The position numbers were made by a program, and so were the translations under genes. DNA of 64,000 bases from Aliisedimentitalea scapharcae (GTDB taxonomy: Bacteria; Pseudomonadota; Alphaproteobacteria; Rhodobacterales; Rhodobacteraceae). The first letter of the stretch is position 1; each line of letters starts with the position of its first letter. Shown piece by piece: positions 1-8,178 of this stretch. Where the stretch lies: contig NZ_CP123584.1 in assembly GCF_045277565.1 (NCBI RefSeq), positions 2,108,001 to 2,172,000 on the forward strand, written 5' to 3'. The notes under the pieces were generated by a model, which was not told the DNA's origin, searched no databases, and saw only the letters and a program-made list of their open reading frames with translations.

Positions 1-22
1 AAACAACCAACTGAAACGAAAT

Positions 23-48
23 CACCCTCGCAGAATTCTGCGAGGGTG
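23..48. terminator. perfect 26-bp palindrome, likely terminator of an off-window gene
   Basis: A 26-bp perfect inverted repeat (arms CACCCTCGCAGAA and its complement) is followed on the plus strand by TTCTGTTTT. It most likely ends a plus-strand gene lying left of the window. A second GC hairpin at 109-126 (GGCGGGC, loop GGTT, GCCCGCC) lies closer to the end of mmsA but has no T-tract. Confidence 0.5.
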
Positions 49-175
49 TTCTGTTTTGATCCCCAATGGAGAGAGCGGGTGCGCGGGTGCCTCGACAGTG
101 TGGCAAGAGGCGGGCGGTTGCCCGCCCCGCCGCGCATATGTCAGCCCCAACGATCACGGGGACACAAGCGGTGGC

Positions 176-1675
176 TTATTCCATCACGGGGATGGAGAAT
201 TCGCCGCCTTCTTTGATGCCCGACGGCCAGCGGGCGGTCACGGTCTTGGTCCGGGTGTAGAATTTGAACGCATCCGGGCCGTGCTGGTTCAGGTCACCAA
301 AGGACGATTTCTTCCAGCCGCCAAAGGTGTGATAGGCCAACGGCACAGGGATCGGAACGTTCACGCCGACCATGCCGATGTTGATCCGGTTGGCAAAGTC
401 ACGGGCTGCATCGCCATCGCGGGTATAGATCGCGGTGCCGTTGCCGTATTCGTGATCCATCGCCAGCGAAATGGCCTCTTCGTAGGACTGTGCGCGCACG
501 GTGGTCAGAACCGGGCCAAAGATCTCCTGAGTGTAGATGTCCATGTCTTTGGTCGCGTGGTCAAACAGATGCGGACCAACAAAGAACCCGTCCTCATAGC
601 CCTGCAGTTTGAAGTCACGCCCGTCTACCAGCAGCTTGGCACCCTGATCGATGCCGGTCTGAACCAGACGTTCGATGTTGGCTTTGGCGGCGGCGGTCAC
701 AACCGGACCGTAATCGACGTCGTTGCCAGCGGTGTAGGGGCCGACTTTCAGCGCTTCGACGCGTGGGATCAGCTTTTCCATCAGGCGATCAGCGGTTTCA
801 TCGCCAACCGGAACCGCAACCGAAATTGCCATGCAGCGTTCGCCGGCCGCACCGTAACCGGCACCAACCAGAGCGTCAGCTGCCTGATCCAGATCGGCGT
901 CGGGCATGATGATCATGTGGTTCTTGGCACCGCCAAAACACTGGACGCGCTTGCCCTGGGCACAACCGGTGCCATAGATGTATTCGGCAATCGGGGTCGA
1001 GCCGACAAAGCCAACCGACTGGATCGTGTCATTGTACAGGATTGCGTCCACGGCTTCCTTGTCGCCATTGACGACCTGCAGGATGCCTTTGGGCAGACCG
1101 GCTTCTTCCATCAGTTCCGCCAGCATCAGAGGCACCGACGGGTCACGTTCGGACGGTTTCAGGATGAACGCGTTGCCGCAGGCGATGGCCGGGGCAAACA
1201 TCCACATTGGGATCATGGCAGGGAAATTGAACGGGGTGATACCCGCGGTCACACCCAGGGCCTGACGCATGGAATACATGTCGATGCCGGGGCCGGCGCT
1301 GTCGGTGAATTCACCTTTCAGCAGTTCAGGCGCGCCGATGCAGTATTCGACAACTTCCAGACCGCGCTGTACGTCGCCAGCGGCGTCGGGCAGGGTTTTG
1401 CCGTGTTCGCGGCTCAGCGCTTCGGCCAGCTTGTCCATGTCGCGGTTCAGCAGCGAGACGAATTTCATCATCACACGGGCACGGCGCTGGGGGTTGACGG
1501 CAGCCCAGGCAGGTTGCGCAGCGGCAGCGATAGCCACGGCGTGCTCCATCTCTTCCTTGCTGGCCAGCGGTGTTTTTGCCTGCACTTCGCCAGTGGCGGG
1601 GTTGTAGACATCCGTGAAACGGCCAGACGTGCCTTTGACGTGTTCACCGTTGATATAATGGGTCAGTTCCTGCAT
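176..1675 (-). CDS. mmsA: CoA-acylating methylmalonate-semialdehyde dehydrogenase
   Basis: 499-residue aldehyde dehydrogenase of the MmsA type, which oxidises (methyl)malonate semialdehyde to propionyl-CoA or acetyl-CoA with NAD and CoA in valine, inositol and beta-alanine breakdown. Visible are the family's PFNFPAM and LKPSERDPSVP segments, the VGFVGSTP nucleotide-binding turn, and the catalytic cysteine in GAAGERCMA at about residue 285. Length is normal. The reading frame stays open upstream to 1771, but the ATG at 1675 is chosen because AGGAGG lies 6 nt before it and the protein aligns from MQELTHYI. A divergent LysR gene 137 bp away is its probable regulator. Confidence 0.95.
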   Translation of the reverse strand: MQELTHYINGEHVKGTSGRFTDVYNPATGEVQAKTPLASKEEMEHAVAIAAAAQPAWAAVNPQRRARVMMKFVSLLNRDMDKLAEALSREHGKTLPDAAGDVQRGLEVVEYCIGAPELLKGEFTDSAGPGIDMYSMRQALGVTAGITPFNFPAMIPMWMFAPAIACGNAFILKPSERDPSVPLMLAELMEEAGLPKGILQVVNGDKEAVDAILYNDTIQSVGFVGSTPIAEYIYGTGCAQGKRVQCFGGAKNHMIIMPDADLDQAADALVGAGYGAAGERCMAISVAVPVGDETADRLMEKLIPRVEALKVGPYTAGNDVDYGPVVTAAAKANIERLVQTGIDQGAKLLVDGRDFKLQGYEDGFFVGPHLFDHATKDMDIYTQEIFGPVLTTVRAQSYEEAISLAMDHEYGNGTAIYTRDGDAARDFANRINIGMVGVNVPIPVPLAYHTFGGWKKSSFGDLNQHGPDAFKFYTRTKTVTARWPSGIKEGGEFSIPVME

Positions 1676-1723
1676 CGGATCCTCCTCTAAAAATCCAGCA
1701 TCAATTCCTGGCAAACCATAGGC

Positions 1724-1776
1724 TTGCAAAAAACGGTTGAACAGGGGCAAGATATCAAAAGGATTTTGCAAAAACG
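1724..1776. promoter_or_regulatory. direct repeats in the mmsA/LysR divergent promoter region
   Basis: TTGCAAAAAACG at 1724-1735 and TTGCAAAAACG at 1766-1776 are near-identical and start 42 bp apart, about four helical turns. They lie between two divergent genes where a LysR regulator would bind. A role as operator is inference. Confidence 0.35.
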
Positions 1777-1812
1777 CACAGCGAAATAATTGGGGCAGTC
1801 AGGGAGATCGGA

Positions 1813-2709
1813 ATGGAGCCGCATTGGGATGATATGAAAGTGTTTCTGGCCGTCGCACGGGAGTCCAGCCTGTCCGGGGCAGGGCGCATCCTGAAGATGG
1901 ACCCTGCAACGGTCGGGCGGCGGATTGCACGGTTCGAAGGTGCAATGGAGACGTCCTTGTTTCTCAAGTCGCCGCAGGGATACGCCCTGAGCGCGGCGGG
2001 AGAACGTTTGTTGGTTCATGCAGAACAGGCGGAACAGGCGATGCGCGCCGCGTCCGAAGAGATGACCGGACCCAATGAAACGCTGGCCGGTCAGATCCGC
2101 ATTGGTGCCCCGGACGGTAGCGCAAATTATATCCTGCCTCAGGTCTGTGCCAAGATCGGCGAAGCCAACCCAGATCTGGACATTCAGATTGTCGCCTTGC
2201 CCCGGGTGATCAACCTGTCACGGCGCGAGGCGGACATGGCGGTGACGGTCAGCGCGCCGACCGCCGGGCAACTGCTGGTCAAGAAAATCTGCGATTACAA
2301 GCTGCACATGGTTGCGTCGCGCCACTATCTGCGGGCGCACCAGGGCATTAATACCGTTGACGACCTCAAGGATCACCCGATGATCGGGTATATTCCCGAC
2401 ATGATTTTTGACAAGGAACTGGATTACCTCAGCGATCTGGGGATTGACCGTGTGGCGTTGGCGTCGAATTCGGTTTCTGTGCAGATCAGAATGCTGGCGC
2501 AGGGCACCGGAATCGGTGTGGCCCACGACTTTACATTGCCATCCCACCGTCCGCTCCGGAAAATCCTGGTCGATGATATCAGCCTGACGCGCAGTTTTTA
2601 CCTGGTGCGCCACCAGGGGGACCAGCGCAGCGACCGTCTGAACCGGTTTGCCGACGCTTTTTCCGCTGGCATCCGCGACGAGGTGGCGCGGCTGGAAGCG
2701 ATGACTTGA
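1813..2709 (+). CDS. LysR-family transcriptional regulator
   Basis: 298-residue LysR-type regulator. The N-terminal winged helix-turn-helix (about residues 5-65, with FLAVARESSLSGAGRILKMD followed by VGRRIARFE) is followed by a substrate-binding domain from about residue 90 to the end. It is transcribed away from mmsA, the usual arrangement for a LysR protein that controls its neighbour and itself, so control of mmsA or branched-chain amino acid catabolism is the first guess. The effector cannot be read from the sequence. The start codon ATG at 1813 follows the weak RBS GGGAG. Confidence 0.9.
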   Translation: MEPHWDDMKVFLAVARESSLSGAGRILKMDPATVGRRIARFEGAMETSLFLKSPQGYALSAAGERLLVHAEQAEQAMRAASEEMTGPNETLAGQIRIGAPDGSANYILPQVCAKIGEANPDLDIQIVALPRVINLSRREADMAVTVSAPTAGQLLVKKICDYKLHMVASRHYLRAHQGINTVDDLKDHPMIGYIPDMIFDKELDYLSDLGIDRVALASNSVSVQIRMLAQGTGIGVAHDFTLPSHRPLRKILVDDISLTRSFYLVRHQGDQRSDRLNRFADAFSAGIRDEVARLEAMT

Positions 2710-2768
2710 CTTGCCCTGATATTGCGGCAACCCTTGGATAAAGGAAATAAAATTACGGAGGTACCCCG

Positions 2769-3203
2769 ATGCTGATCCAGGCAATTCTCAAGTCCAAGGC
2801 AAGTGACGCTGTGGTGACGGTCAAGCCTGATGCCTGTGTGTCGGATGCGGCGAAATTGTTGTCTGAAAAGGGCATCGGAACGGTGGTCGTTTCAGCGGAT
2901 GGTGTCGCGGCTGACGGCATCCTGTCGGAACGCGATATTGTGCGTGAGCTGGCCAAAAGCGGCGGCGGATGTCTGGACAAGGACGTCAGCAACTATATGA
3001 CCAGCAAGCTGGTCACCTGTACGGGGCAGGCCAACATCGAAGATGTTTTGCAACAGATGACCAAAGGGCGGTTCCGCCACATGCCGGTGGTTGAAGACGG
3101 CAAACTGGTCGGCATCGTGACGCTGGGCGACGTGGTCAAGGCGCAGTTGGCGTTGGTGGCGATGGAGAAGGATGCCCTCGAAGGCATGATCATGGGACAT
3201 TAA
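2769..3203 (+). CDS. CBS-pair domain protein
   Basis: 144-residue protein built of two CBS motifs and little else: the first covers about residues 10-65 (GIGTVVVSADG, GILSERDIVREL), the second about 75-130 (MPVVEDGKLVGIVTLGDVVKA). CBS pairs bind adenosine nucleotides and act as energy or ligand sensors. No enzyme domain is attached, so this is a stand-alone sensor of unknown partner. It starts at ATG 2769 after ACGGAGG and stands between the LysR gene and coaD on the same strand, 59 bp downstream of LysR and 88 bp upstream of coaD. Confidence 0.88.
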   Translation: MLIQAILKSKASDAVVTVKPDACVSDAAKLLSEKGIGTVVVSADGVAADGILSERDIVRELAKSGGGCLDKDVSNYMTSKLVTCTGQANIEDVLQQMTKGRFRHMPVVEDGKLVGIVTLGDVVKAQLALVAMEKDALEGMIMGH

Positions 3204-3291
3204 GTCCTCCGTATTTTCCCCCTCTTGCGTGGGCACATGCAACTATGTTTGCATGTGCAGCAATATATAGGATCAGAAATAGGAGAGCACC

Positions 3292-3789
3292 ATGCGCGTG
3301 GGGCTGTATCCGGGTACGTTCGACCCGATAACATTGGGTCATGTGGACATCATTCGCCGTGCGGCTGCATTGGTGGACAAATTGGTGATTGGTGTCGCGA
3401 TCAACCGTGACAAAGGGCCGTTGTTCACGCTCGAAGAGCGGGTGGCGATGATCGAAGCGGAATGCGCCAAGCTTAGTGCGGAAACGGGTACTGAGATCAT
3501 CGCTCATCCCTTTGAGAACCTGTTGATTGATTGTGCCCATGATGTGGGGGCTCAGATTATCGTGCGCGGTCTGCGGGCTGTGGCGGATTTTGAGTATGAA
3601 TTTCAAATGGTTGGCATGAACAGGGCGTTGGACGATACAGTCGAAACTGTGTTTCTGATGGCCGATGCCCGCCGCCAGGCAATCGCCAGCAAACTGGTCA
3701 AGGAAATTGCCCGTCTTGGTGGGGATGTATCCAAATTTGTTACACCGATGGTCAATGAGGCCTTGAAAGACAGACTTCACAGGCCGTGA
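3292..3789 (+). CDS. coaD: pantetheine-phosphate adenylyltransferase
   Basis: 165-residue CoaD, which transfers AMP from ATP to 4'-phosphopantetheine in the penultimate step of coenzyme A synthesis. The nucleotidyltransferase signature GLYPGTFDPITLGHVDII is at the N-terminus, with the T/HxGH-like element in TLGH. The second substrate loop IIVRGLRAVADFEYE and the family-typical C-terminal region SKLVKEIARLGGDVSKFV follow. Length is normal. ATG at 3292 follows AGGAGAGC. The next gene is on the opposite strand. Confidence 0.96.
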   Translation: MRVGLYPGTFDPITLGHVDIIRRAAALVDKLVIGVAINRDKGPLFTLEERVAMIEAECAKLSAETGTEIIAHPFENLLIDCAHDVGAQIIVRGLRAVADFEYEFQMVGMNRALDDTVETVFLMADARRQAIASKLVKEIARLGGDVSKFVTPMVNEALKDRLHRP

Positions 3790-3825
3790 TCAGGTGTAAT
3801 CGGCGGGTCCTGAAACCCCGTCCCG

Positions 3826-3843
3826 CGGCCGTTCGAACGGCCG
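3826..3843. repeat. 18-bp perfect palindrome downstream of coaD
   Basis: CGGCCGTTCGAACGGCCG is a perfect palindrome 37 bp after the coaD stop, with further pairing just outside it. A hairpin here could serve as a transcript end for coaD, but there is no T-tract, so a terminator call is only tentative. A second inverted repeat (GACCTGGG at 3929-3936 with CCCAGGTC at 3947-3954) overlaps the stop codon of the small minus-strand gene. Confidence 0.5.
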
Positions 3844-3952
3844 TGGAAATTCCGATTTGCAATCAGGAATCAGATGCCTCGTCTGGCGCTGTGTCAACGG
3901 CGCGTGCGAGCGCTGTTTGTGGGGCAGGGACCTGGGGTGAACCGGGCCCAGG

Positions 3953-4096
3953 TCAGCGCCAGAAGGCCACCCATTCGATCAGATCGGCCAACTTTTTAGC
4001 CAGGAACAAGAGGTGTTCCTGACCATAAAGAATGATGTCTCCAATCAGGAGGATCAGGATCAGGCCACCCAGCCACATAGCGATGGTATTGGTCAT
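3953..4096 (-). CDS. 47-residue single-span membrane peptide
   Basis: Short protein starting MTNTIAMWLGG. Residues about 5-28 form one hydrophobic span, followed by an amphipathic end rich in Leu, Lys and Trp. The frame is open upstream to 4168, but that part crosses the gap terminator, so ATG 4096 (behind AGGGACC) is the sensible start. It lies directly downstream of gap on the same strand. From memory, peptides like this accompany gap in many Rhodobacteraceae, but no function is known to me and database support could not be checked. It is separated from gap by a strong terminator, so it needs read-through or its own promoter. Confidence 0.6.
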   Translation of the reverse strand: MTNTIAMWLGGLILILLIGDIILYGQEHLLFLAKKLADLIEWVAFWR

Positions 4097-4121
4097 CTGG
4101 ACAGGTCCCTGGTTGTCGACG

Positions 4122-4159
4122 AAAGAAAACGCCCGGTCAGATATGCCTGACCGGGCGTT
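4122..4159 (-). terminator. intrinsic terminator of gap
   Basis: The 13-bp stem AACGCCCGGTCAG / CTGACCGGGCGTT has a 6-nt loop. On the minus strand it is followed by TTTTCTTTC, and it lies 28 bp beyond the gap stop codon. This is a convincing intrinsic terminator. Confidence 0.85.
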
Positions 4160-4186
4160 CGATCTCAAGAGGCGGCGTGCGCAGGG

Positions 4187-5188
4187 TTAACCCAGTTTGC
4201 CCATCGCCACGGCGACATCGGCCATACGCACCGAAAATCCCCATTCGTTGTCATACCAGGCCAGCACCCGAACCAGGCGACCGTCCAGAACCCGGGTCTG
4301 TTCCGGCGCAAAGATCGAGCTTTCGCTGGTGTGGTTGAAGTCAGTCGATACCAGCGGCGCAGGCTCATAGCCCAGAACACCCTTCATCGGGCCGGCGGCA
4401 GCTTCGGCTACGGCGGCGTTGACCTGTTCGGCGGTCACATCGCGACCCGCGCGGAAGGTCAGGTCCACCGCCGAGACATTCGGTGTCGGAACGCGAATGG
4501 CGGACCCGTCCAAGCGGCCTTTGAGGTTCGGCAGAACTTCGCCGAGTGCCTTTGCGGCCCCGGTCGACGTCGGGATCATCGACATGGCCGCGGCGCGGGC
4601 GCGGTACAGATCCTTGTGGCGGCGGTCCAAGGTGGGCTGGTCGCCAGTATAGGCGTGAATGGTGGTCATGATGCCGTGTTCGATGCCGAATGCCTCGTCC
4701 AGCACTTTGGCGATGGGCGCCAGGCAATTGGTGGTGCAGGACCCGTTCGAGATCATGGTATCGGTCGCGGTCAGCTGGTCGTCGTTGACACCGAAGACGA
4801 TGGTTTTGTCGACATTCTTGCCGGGTGCCGACAGCAGTACTTTCTTGGCACCACGGTCCAGATGCGCCTTGGCTTTTTCACCGTCATTGAATTTGCCGGT
4901 GCATTCCAGAACGACGTCACAGCCGTCCCAGTCCAATTCGTTCATGTCATAGGTCGAAAACATCTGCATGTCTCCGCGACCCAAGTTCATGGTGTTTTCA
5001 CCGATGCTCACGTCGCCGGGGAAACGGCCATGCACGCTGTCGTATTTGATCAGGTGGGCAGCTGTTTCCAGCGGGCCTGTGGCGTTCACCTTGATCACCT
5101 CGATGTCATCACGGCCCGAGGCCGCGATGTGAGAGAGGGTGCAGCGGCCAATGCGGCCAAAACCATTGATACCAACTTTGATGGTCAT
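4187..5188 (-). CDS. gap: type I glyceraldehyde-3-phosphate dehydrogenase
   Basis: 333-residue GAPDH, the NAD(P)-dependent enzyme of glycolysis/gluconeogenesis. It shows the Rossmann start KVGINGFGRIGR, the active-site block SNGSCTTNCLAP with the catalytic cysteine at about residue 153, and the C-terminal WYDNEWGFSVRM. ATG 5188 is preferred over an in-frame ATG two codons upstream because GGAGA sits about 8 nt before it. A candidate LacI-type operator lies 90-120 bp upstream, and a strong terminator ends the transcript. Confidence 0.96.
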   Translation of the reverse strand: MTIKVGINGFGRIGRCTLSHIAASGRDDIEVIKVNATGPLETAAHLIKYDSVHGRFPGDVSIGENTMNLGRGDMQMFSTYDMNELDWDGCDVVLECTGKFNDGEKAKAHLDRGAKKVLLSAPGKNVDKTIVFGVNDDQLTATDTMISNGSCTTNCLAPIAKVLDEAFGIEHGIMTTIHAYTGDQPTLDRRHKDLYRARAAAMSMIPTSTGAAKALGEVLPNLKGRLDGSAIRVPTPNVSAVDLTFRAGRDVTAEQVNAAVAEAAAGPMKGVLGYEPAPLVSTDFNHTSESSIFAPEQTRVLDGRLVRVLAWYDNEWGFSVRMADVAVAMGKLG

Positions 5189-5278
5189 AGACATGTCTCC
5201 GAACGGGCAAGAACTTTCTGCTGTCCTATATCGGGCACAGCATGTCACCTAAAGGGGGAAATGCGTCATTATAGGAGC

Positions 5279-5311
5279 CTGTTAGCGCAAAAAGTGACGG
5301 GTGGCGCTAAC
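5279..5311. promoter_or_regulatory. inverted TGTTAGCGC half-sites upstream of gap
   Basis: GTTAGCGC (5281-5288) and GCGCTAAC (5304-5311) form an inverted repeat. The left arm with flanks, TGTTAGCGCAAAAA, matches 12 of 14 positions of the LacI-family-type palindrome TGTTAGCGCTAACA. In other alphaproteobacteria LacI regulators such as CceR/PckR bind sites of this general type upstream of gap. Assignment here is inference. Confidence 0.45.
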
Positions 5312-5455
5312 GCGTGCGGCTTTGGGCGCGGTGGCCATGATGAATCGACGGAACCAGACGGTTTGCGGGGGGCAGACGGTTGTGTCGGACGGCGGATCGG
5401 ATAGGGTGCAAAGTCAATGAATTTGCGCTGCGAGCAGAAATAAAGGGGACGCGGG

Positions 5456-6427
5456 ATGAGCGGTTTGCTGGCCTTGCTGGATGATGTGGCAGGCATTGCC
5501 AAGGTGGCGGCGGCGTCGATTGACGATGTGGCGGCGGCAGCGGGCAAGGCCGGGGCAAAAACGGCAGGTGTGATCATCGACGATGCTGCGGTGACGCCAA
5601 AATATGTCCAGGGGTTTGCGCCTGCGCGGGAACTCCCGATCATTTGGCGCATCACGCGCGGCTCGCTATTCAACAAGCTCATCCTGCTGATGCCCGTGGC
5701 CATGTTGTTGGCCAATTTCGCGCCGTGGCTGATTACGCCGCTGCTGATGCTGGGTGGGTCCTATTTGTGCTTTGAAGGGGCTGAAAAGATCTTTCACGTG
5801 TTGTTCCCGCATGCCATCCACGAGATCGAAAGCGACATGAGCATCAAGGATCCTGGTCATCTGGAAGAACAGAAGATCAAGGGGGCGATCAAGACGGATT
5901 TCATCCTGTCGGCCGAAATCATGACCATCGCGTTGGCCGCGATCGAGGCCCCGAATGTCTGGATGCAGGCGGCAACCTTGGCCGTTGTGGCCATTGGAGT
6001 CACGGTCGCGGTCTATGGCTCTGTGGCGCTGATCGTCAAGATGGATGATGTGGGTCTGTTTCTTGCCAGGACTGCGCCGACGCCCATCGGGCGCGGTCTG
6101 GGACGCGGATTGGTGCGGTTCATGCCCGTGCTGATGAAGGTTCTTTCCGTCGTCGGCACGGCCGCGATGTTGTGGGTTGGTGGCTCGATCATCATTCATG
6201 GGCTCGAGGTTCTGGGCTTTGGCTGGTTGGGTCACCTGATCCACGATTGGGCCTTTGCGCTGGGACATGCGGTCCCTGCGGCGTGGTCCGGGTTTGTGGA
6301 GTGGACGGCCAAGGCAACCATGGACGGGGTGTTTGGCGTGGCGCTGGGATTGGTGTTGATCCCGGTGGCAACCAAGCTCGTCGGCCCTGTCCTGGCCCGG
6401 TTGGGCGGCGCGCAAAAGACGCACTGA
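5456..6427 (+). CDS. DUF808 family membrane protein (YedI-like)
   Basis: 323-residue integral membrane protein of the DUF808/YedI family. It begins MSGLLALLDDVAGIAK and has the family-typical regions DDAAVTPKYVQGF and LGGSYLCFEGAEKI. Hydrophobic spans lie near residues 80-100, 160-185, 215-250 and 285-310. The molecular function of the family is unknown; a role in transport or envelope maintenance has been suggested but not established. It is a single gene between gap (divergent) and a convergent oxidase gene. Confidence 0.9.
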   Translation: MSGLLALLDDVAGIAKVAAASIDDVAAAAGKAGAKTAGVIIDDAAVTPKYVQGFAPARELPIIWRITRGSLFNKLILLMPVAMLLANFAPWLITPLLMLGGSYLCFEGAEKIFHVLFPHAIHEIESDMSIKDPGHLEEQKIKGAIKTDFILSAEIMTIALAAIEAPNVWMQAATLAVVAIGVTVAVYGSVALIVKMDDVGLFLARTAPTPIGRGLGRGLVRFMPVLMKVLSVVGTAAMLWVGGSIIIHGLEVLGFGWLGHLIHDWAFALGHAVPAAWSGFVEWTAKATMDGVFGVALGLVLIPVATKLVGPVLARLGGAQKTH

Positions 6428-6732
6428 AGCTCCGATCGAGACTCAGACTGAGACCCAGATTTGCAGGACTTCTGCACTCCTTGCACATTCTTTGCACCGT
6501 CGGATCGGCAAGGGTGCATTTGCCCGGCCAATGACGGCGCGCTTTCGTTGTCTCTGTCGGACAGCTGTGACGAACCTCGCCCCGAGCCGCGCTGTACAGT
6601 TCCCAAACCCGGTGGGAGAGGGGCAGGGCGTGCGTCCCCGCAACCTGCCATGTCGCCGGTAAGTTTGTCCCGGTAAGTTTGTCCCGGTGAATTTGTTCCG
6701 GTGAATTTGTGCGGGTGAAAATTTTTGGGTGC
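6428..6732. other. gene-free convergent intergenic region with short repeats
   Basis: 305 bp between the convergent DUF808 and DadA-like genes. I see no credible gene. It opens with CTCAGACTGAG-type short repeats, has three closely spaced TGCAC copies near 6473-6499, and ends in the 14-bp tandem array annotated separately. Confidence 0.6.
6657..6718. repeat. 14-bp tandem repeat array
   Basis: Four consecutive 14-bp units occupy 6657-6670, 6671-6684, 6685-6698 and 6699-6712. Units 1-2 are CGGTAAGTTTGTCC. Units 3-4 read CGGTGAATTTGTTC and CGGTGAATTTGTGC, and a partial fifth starts at 6713. The array stops about 15 bp before the dadA-like stop codon. The unit length is not a multiple of three and no reading frame depends on it. 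Confidence 0.85.
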
Positions 6733-7977
6733 CTAGATTTCGAAACGCGCCGGAGAATAGGGTGCCATGTCGATGTTTGGTTGGGACTGGTCGATCATCT
6801 GGGCAATCAGCCGCCCGGTTTTGGGCCCCGCAGTCAGCCCCACGTGCTGGTGGCCAAAGGCCGTGAAAATACCGCTGTCGCCCAGCTCTCCGATCAGCGG
6901 CAGGCTGTCGGGGGTCGAGGGGCGGAAGCCCATCCATTCCTGGGTGCCAGAATAGGTCAGGTCGGGAAATGCTTCGCGTGCCTTGCGCCGGAGCAGTTTG
7001 ATCGGCGCGCTGCTGGGCCCGGCGTGATGGTCGCCCAATTCGACCGTACCCGCACAGCGCAGCCCCATCTCCATCGGGGTCACCCCGAATTTGCCGGTGG
7101 TCATCATCATCGGGTTGTTGGGCATCATGGATGGATTTTCGAATATCACATGGTAGCCGCGTTCGGTTTCCAGCGGCACCTTGAGCCCCAGTTTGCCCAT
7201 CAGCTCCTTGGACCAGATGCCTGCGGTGATCACCGCATGGGAACAATCGAACCGGCCCTGATCGGTGTCGATATGGGTGATGTGGCCGTCTGATTTGTGG
7301 AAATCCTGTACCTGGGTCTGGATGAACTGACCACCGTTGTCGGTGAAATGTCGGGTCAATTCGGCGATGTACTGGCCCGGGTTCAGGATATGCCCCTGAC
7401 CTTCGAGCACAGCCAGACATTGGATGGCCGGGCCCAGAATGGGTTCCGCGTCATGGGCGTCTTGTCCGGTCAGCACGGTGGGCGTGAATCCGGCGTGGCG
7501 TTTCATTTCCCAGGCATAGGCGTCGGCCTGATACGCCTGACGCGTGGGGTAGGCATAGCTGAATTTGCTATCGGCAATCCAGCGTTCCAGCGGTGTGCCG
7601 CGCACCAGGGATTTGTGCTGATCGACCGCGTCCGTCAGGATCGGGATCAGGTTTTGCACCGTGCGCCGGGTGGCGGCATCGGTTGCATGGGACATGAATT
7701 TGGTCAGCCAGGGCAGCATTTTCGGCAGATAGGCCCATTTCATGAACAGCGGACTGTTGGGATTGAGCAGGTATTTTGGCGCATCCAGCCACAGGCTGGG
7801 CGTGGTCACCGGCACCACCGCCCATTGCGCCAGTAACCCGGCATTGCCGTATGACGCCCCCATGCCCGGTTCGCCCTTGTCCATCAGGATGACGCGTTTC
7901 CCGGTGCGTTGCAGCCAGATGGCCGTGGACACACCACACATGCCCGCACCCACGACGATGATTGATTTGTCTGTCAT
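6733..7977 (-). CDS. DadA-like FAD-dependent amino acid oxidoreductase
   Basis: 414-residue flavoprotein of the DAO/DadA family. The dinucleotide-binding motif IIVVGAGMCGVSTAIWL at residues 5-21 is followed by a typical FAD contact region with DKGEPGMGASYGNAG. The C-terminal block GFRPSTPDSLPLIGE plus GHQHVGLTAGP closes the FAD site. D-amino acid dehydrogenase (imino acid formation with electrons passed to the respiratory chain) is the best guess, but glycine, sarcosine or hydroxyproline oxidation is possible in this family. The frame opens at 8025; ATG 7977 fits the Rossmann start and has GGGTGGG 4-5 nt upstream. It is monocistronic. Confidence 0.85.
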   Translation of the reverse strand: MTDKSIIVVGAGMCGVSTAIWLQRTGKRVILMDKGEPGMGASYGNAGLLAQWAVVPVTTPSLWLDAPKYLLNPNSPLFMKWAYLPKMLPWLTKFMSHATDAATRRTVQNLIPILTDAVDQHKSLVRGTPLERWIADSKFSYAYPTRQAYQADAYAWEMKRHAGFTPTVLTGQDAHDAEPILGPAIQCLAVLEGQGHILNPGQYIAELTRHFTDNGGQFIQTQVQDFHKSDGHITHIDTDQGRFDCSHAVITAGIWSKELMGKLGLKVPLETERGYHVIFENPSMMPNNPMMMTTGKFGVTPMEMGLRCAGTVELGDHHAGPSSAPIKLLRRKAREAFPDLTYSGTQEWMGFRPSTPDSLPLIGELGDSGIFTAFGHQHVGLTAGPKTGRLIAQMIDQSQPNIDMAPYSPARFEI

Positions 7978-8178
7978 TTGCCCACCCGGTTTTTCGCGAG
8001 TAAATCCGCGACTTTGCGATGACACAAGTTTCTTTTGTCAGGGCAGCGGCAAAAAGAGATCGATGACCAGATTCAGGCTGCGCGCTTGGGATCAGGTCGT
8101 GGCCGCTTTGAACCCCGGCAGACTTTGCTCTTCTTTTGGTATAGGCTTGAACAGGTTTATTGCAGCTAGGAAATTGCC

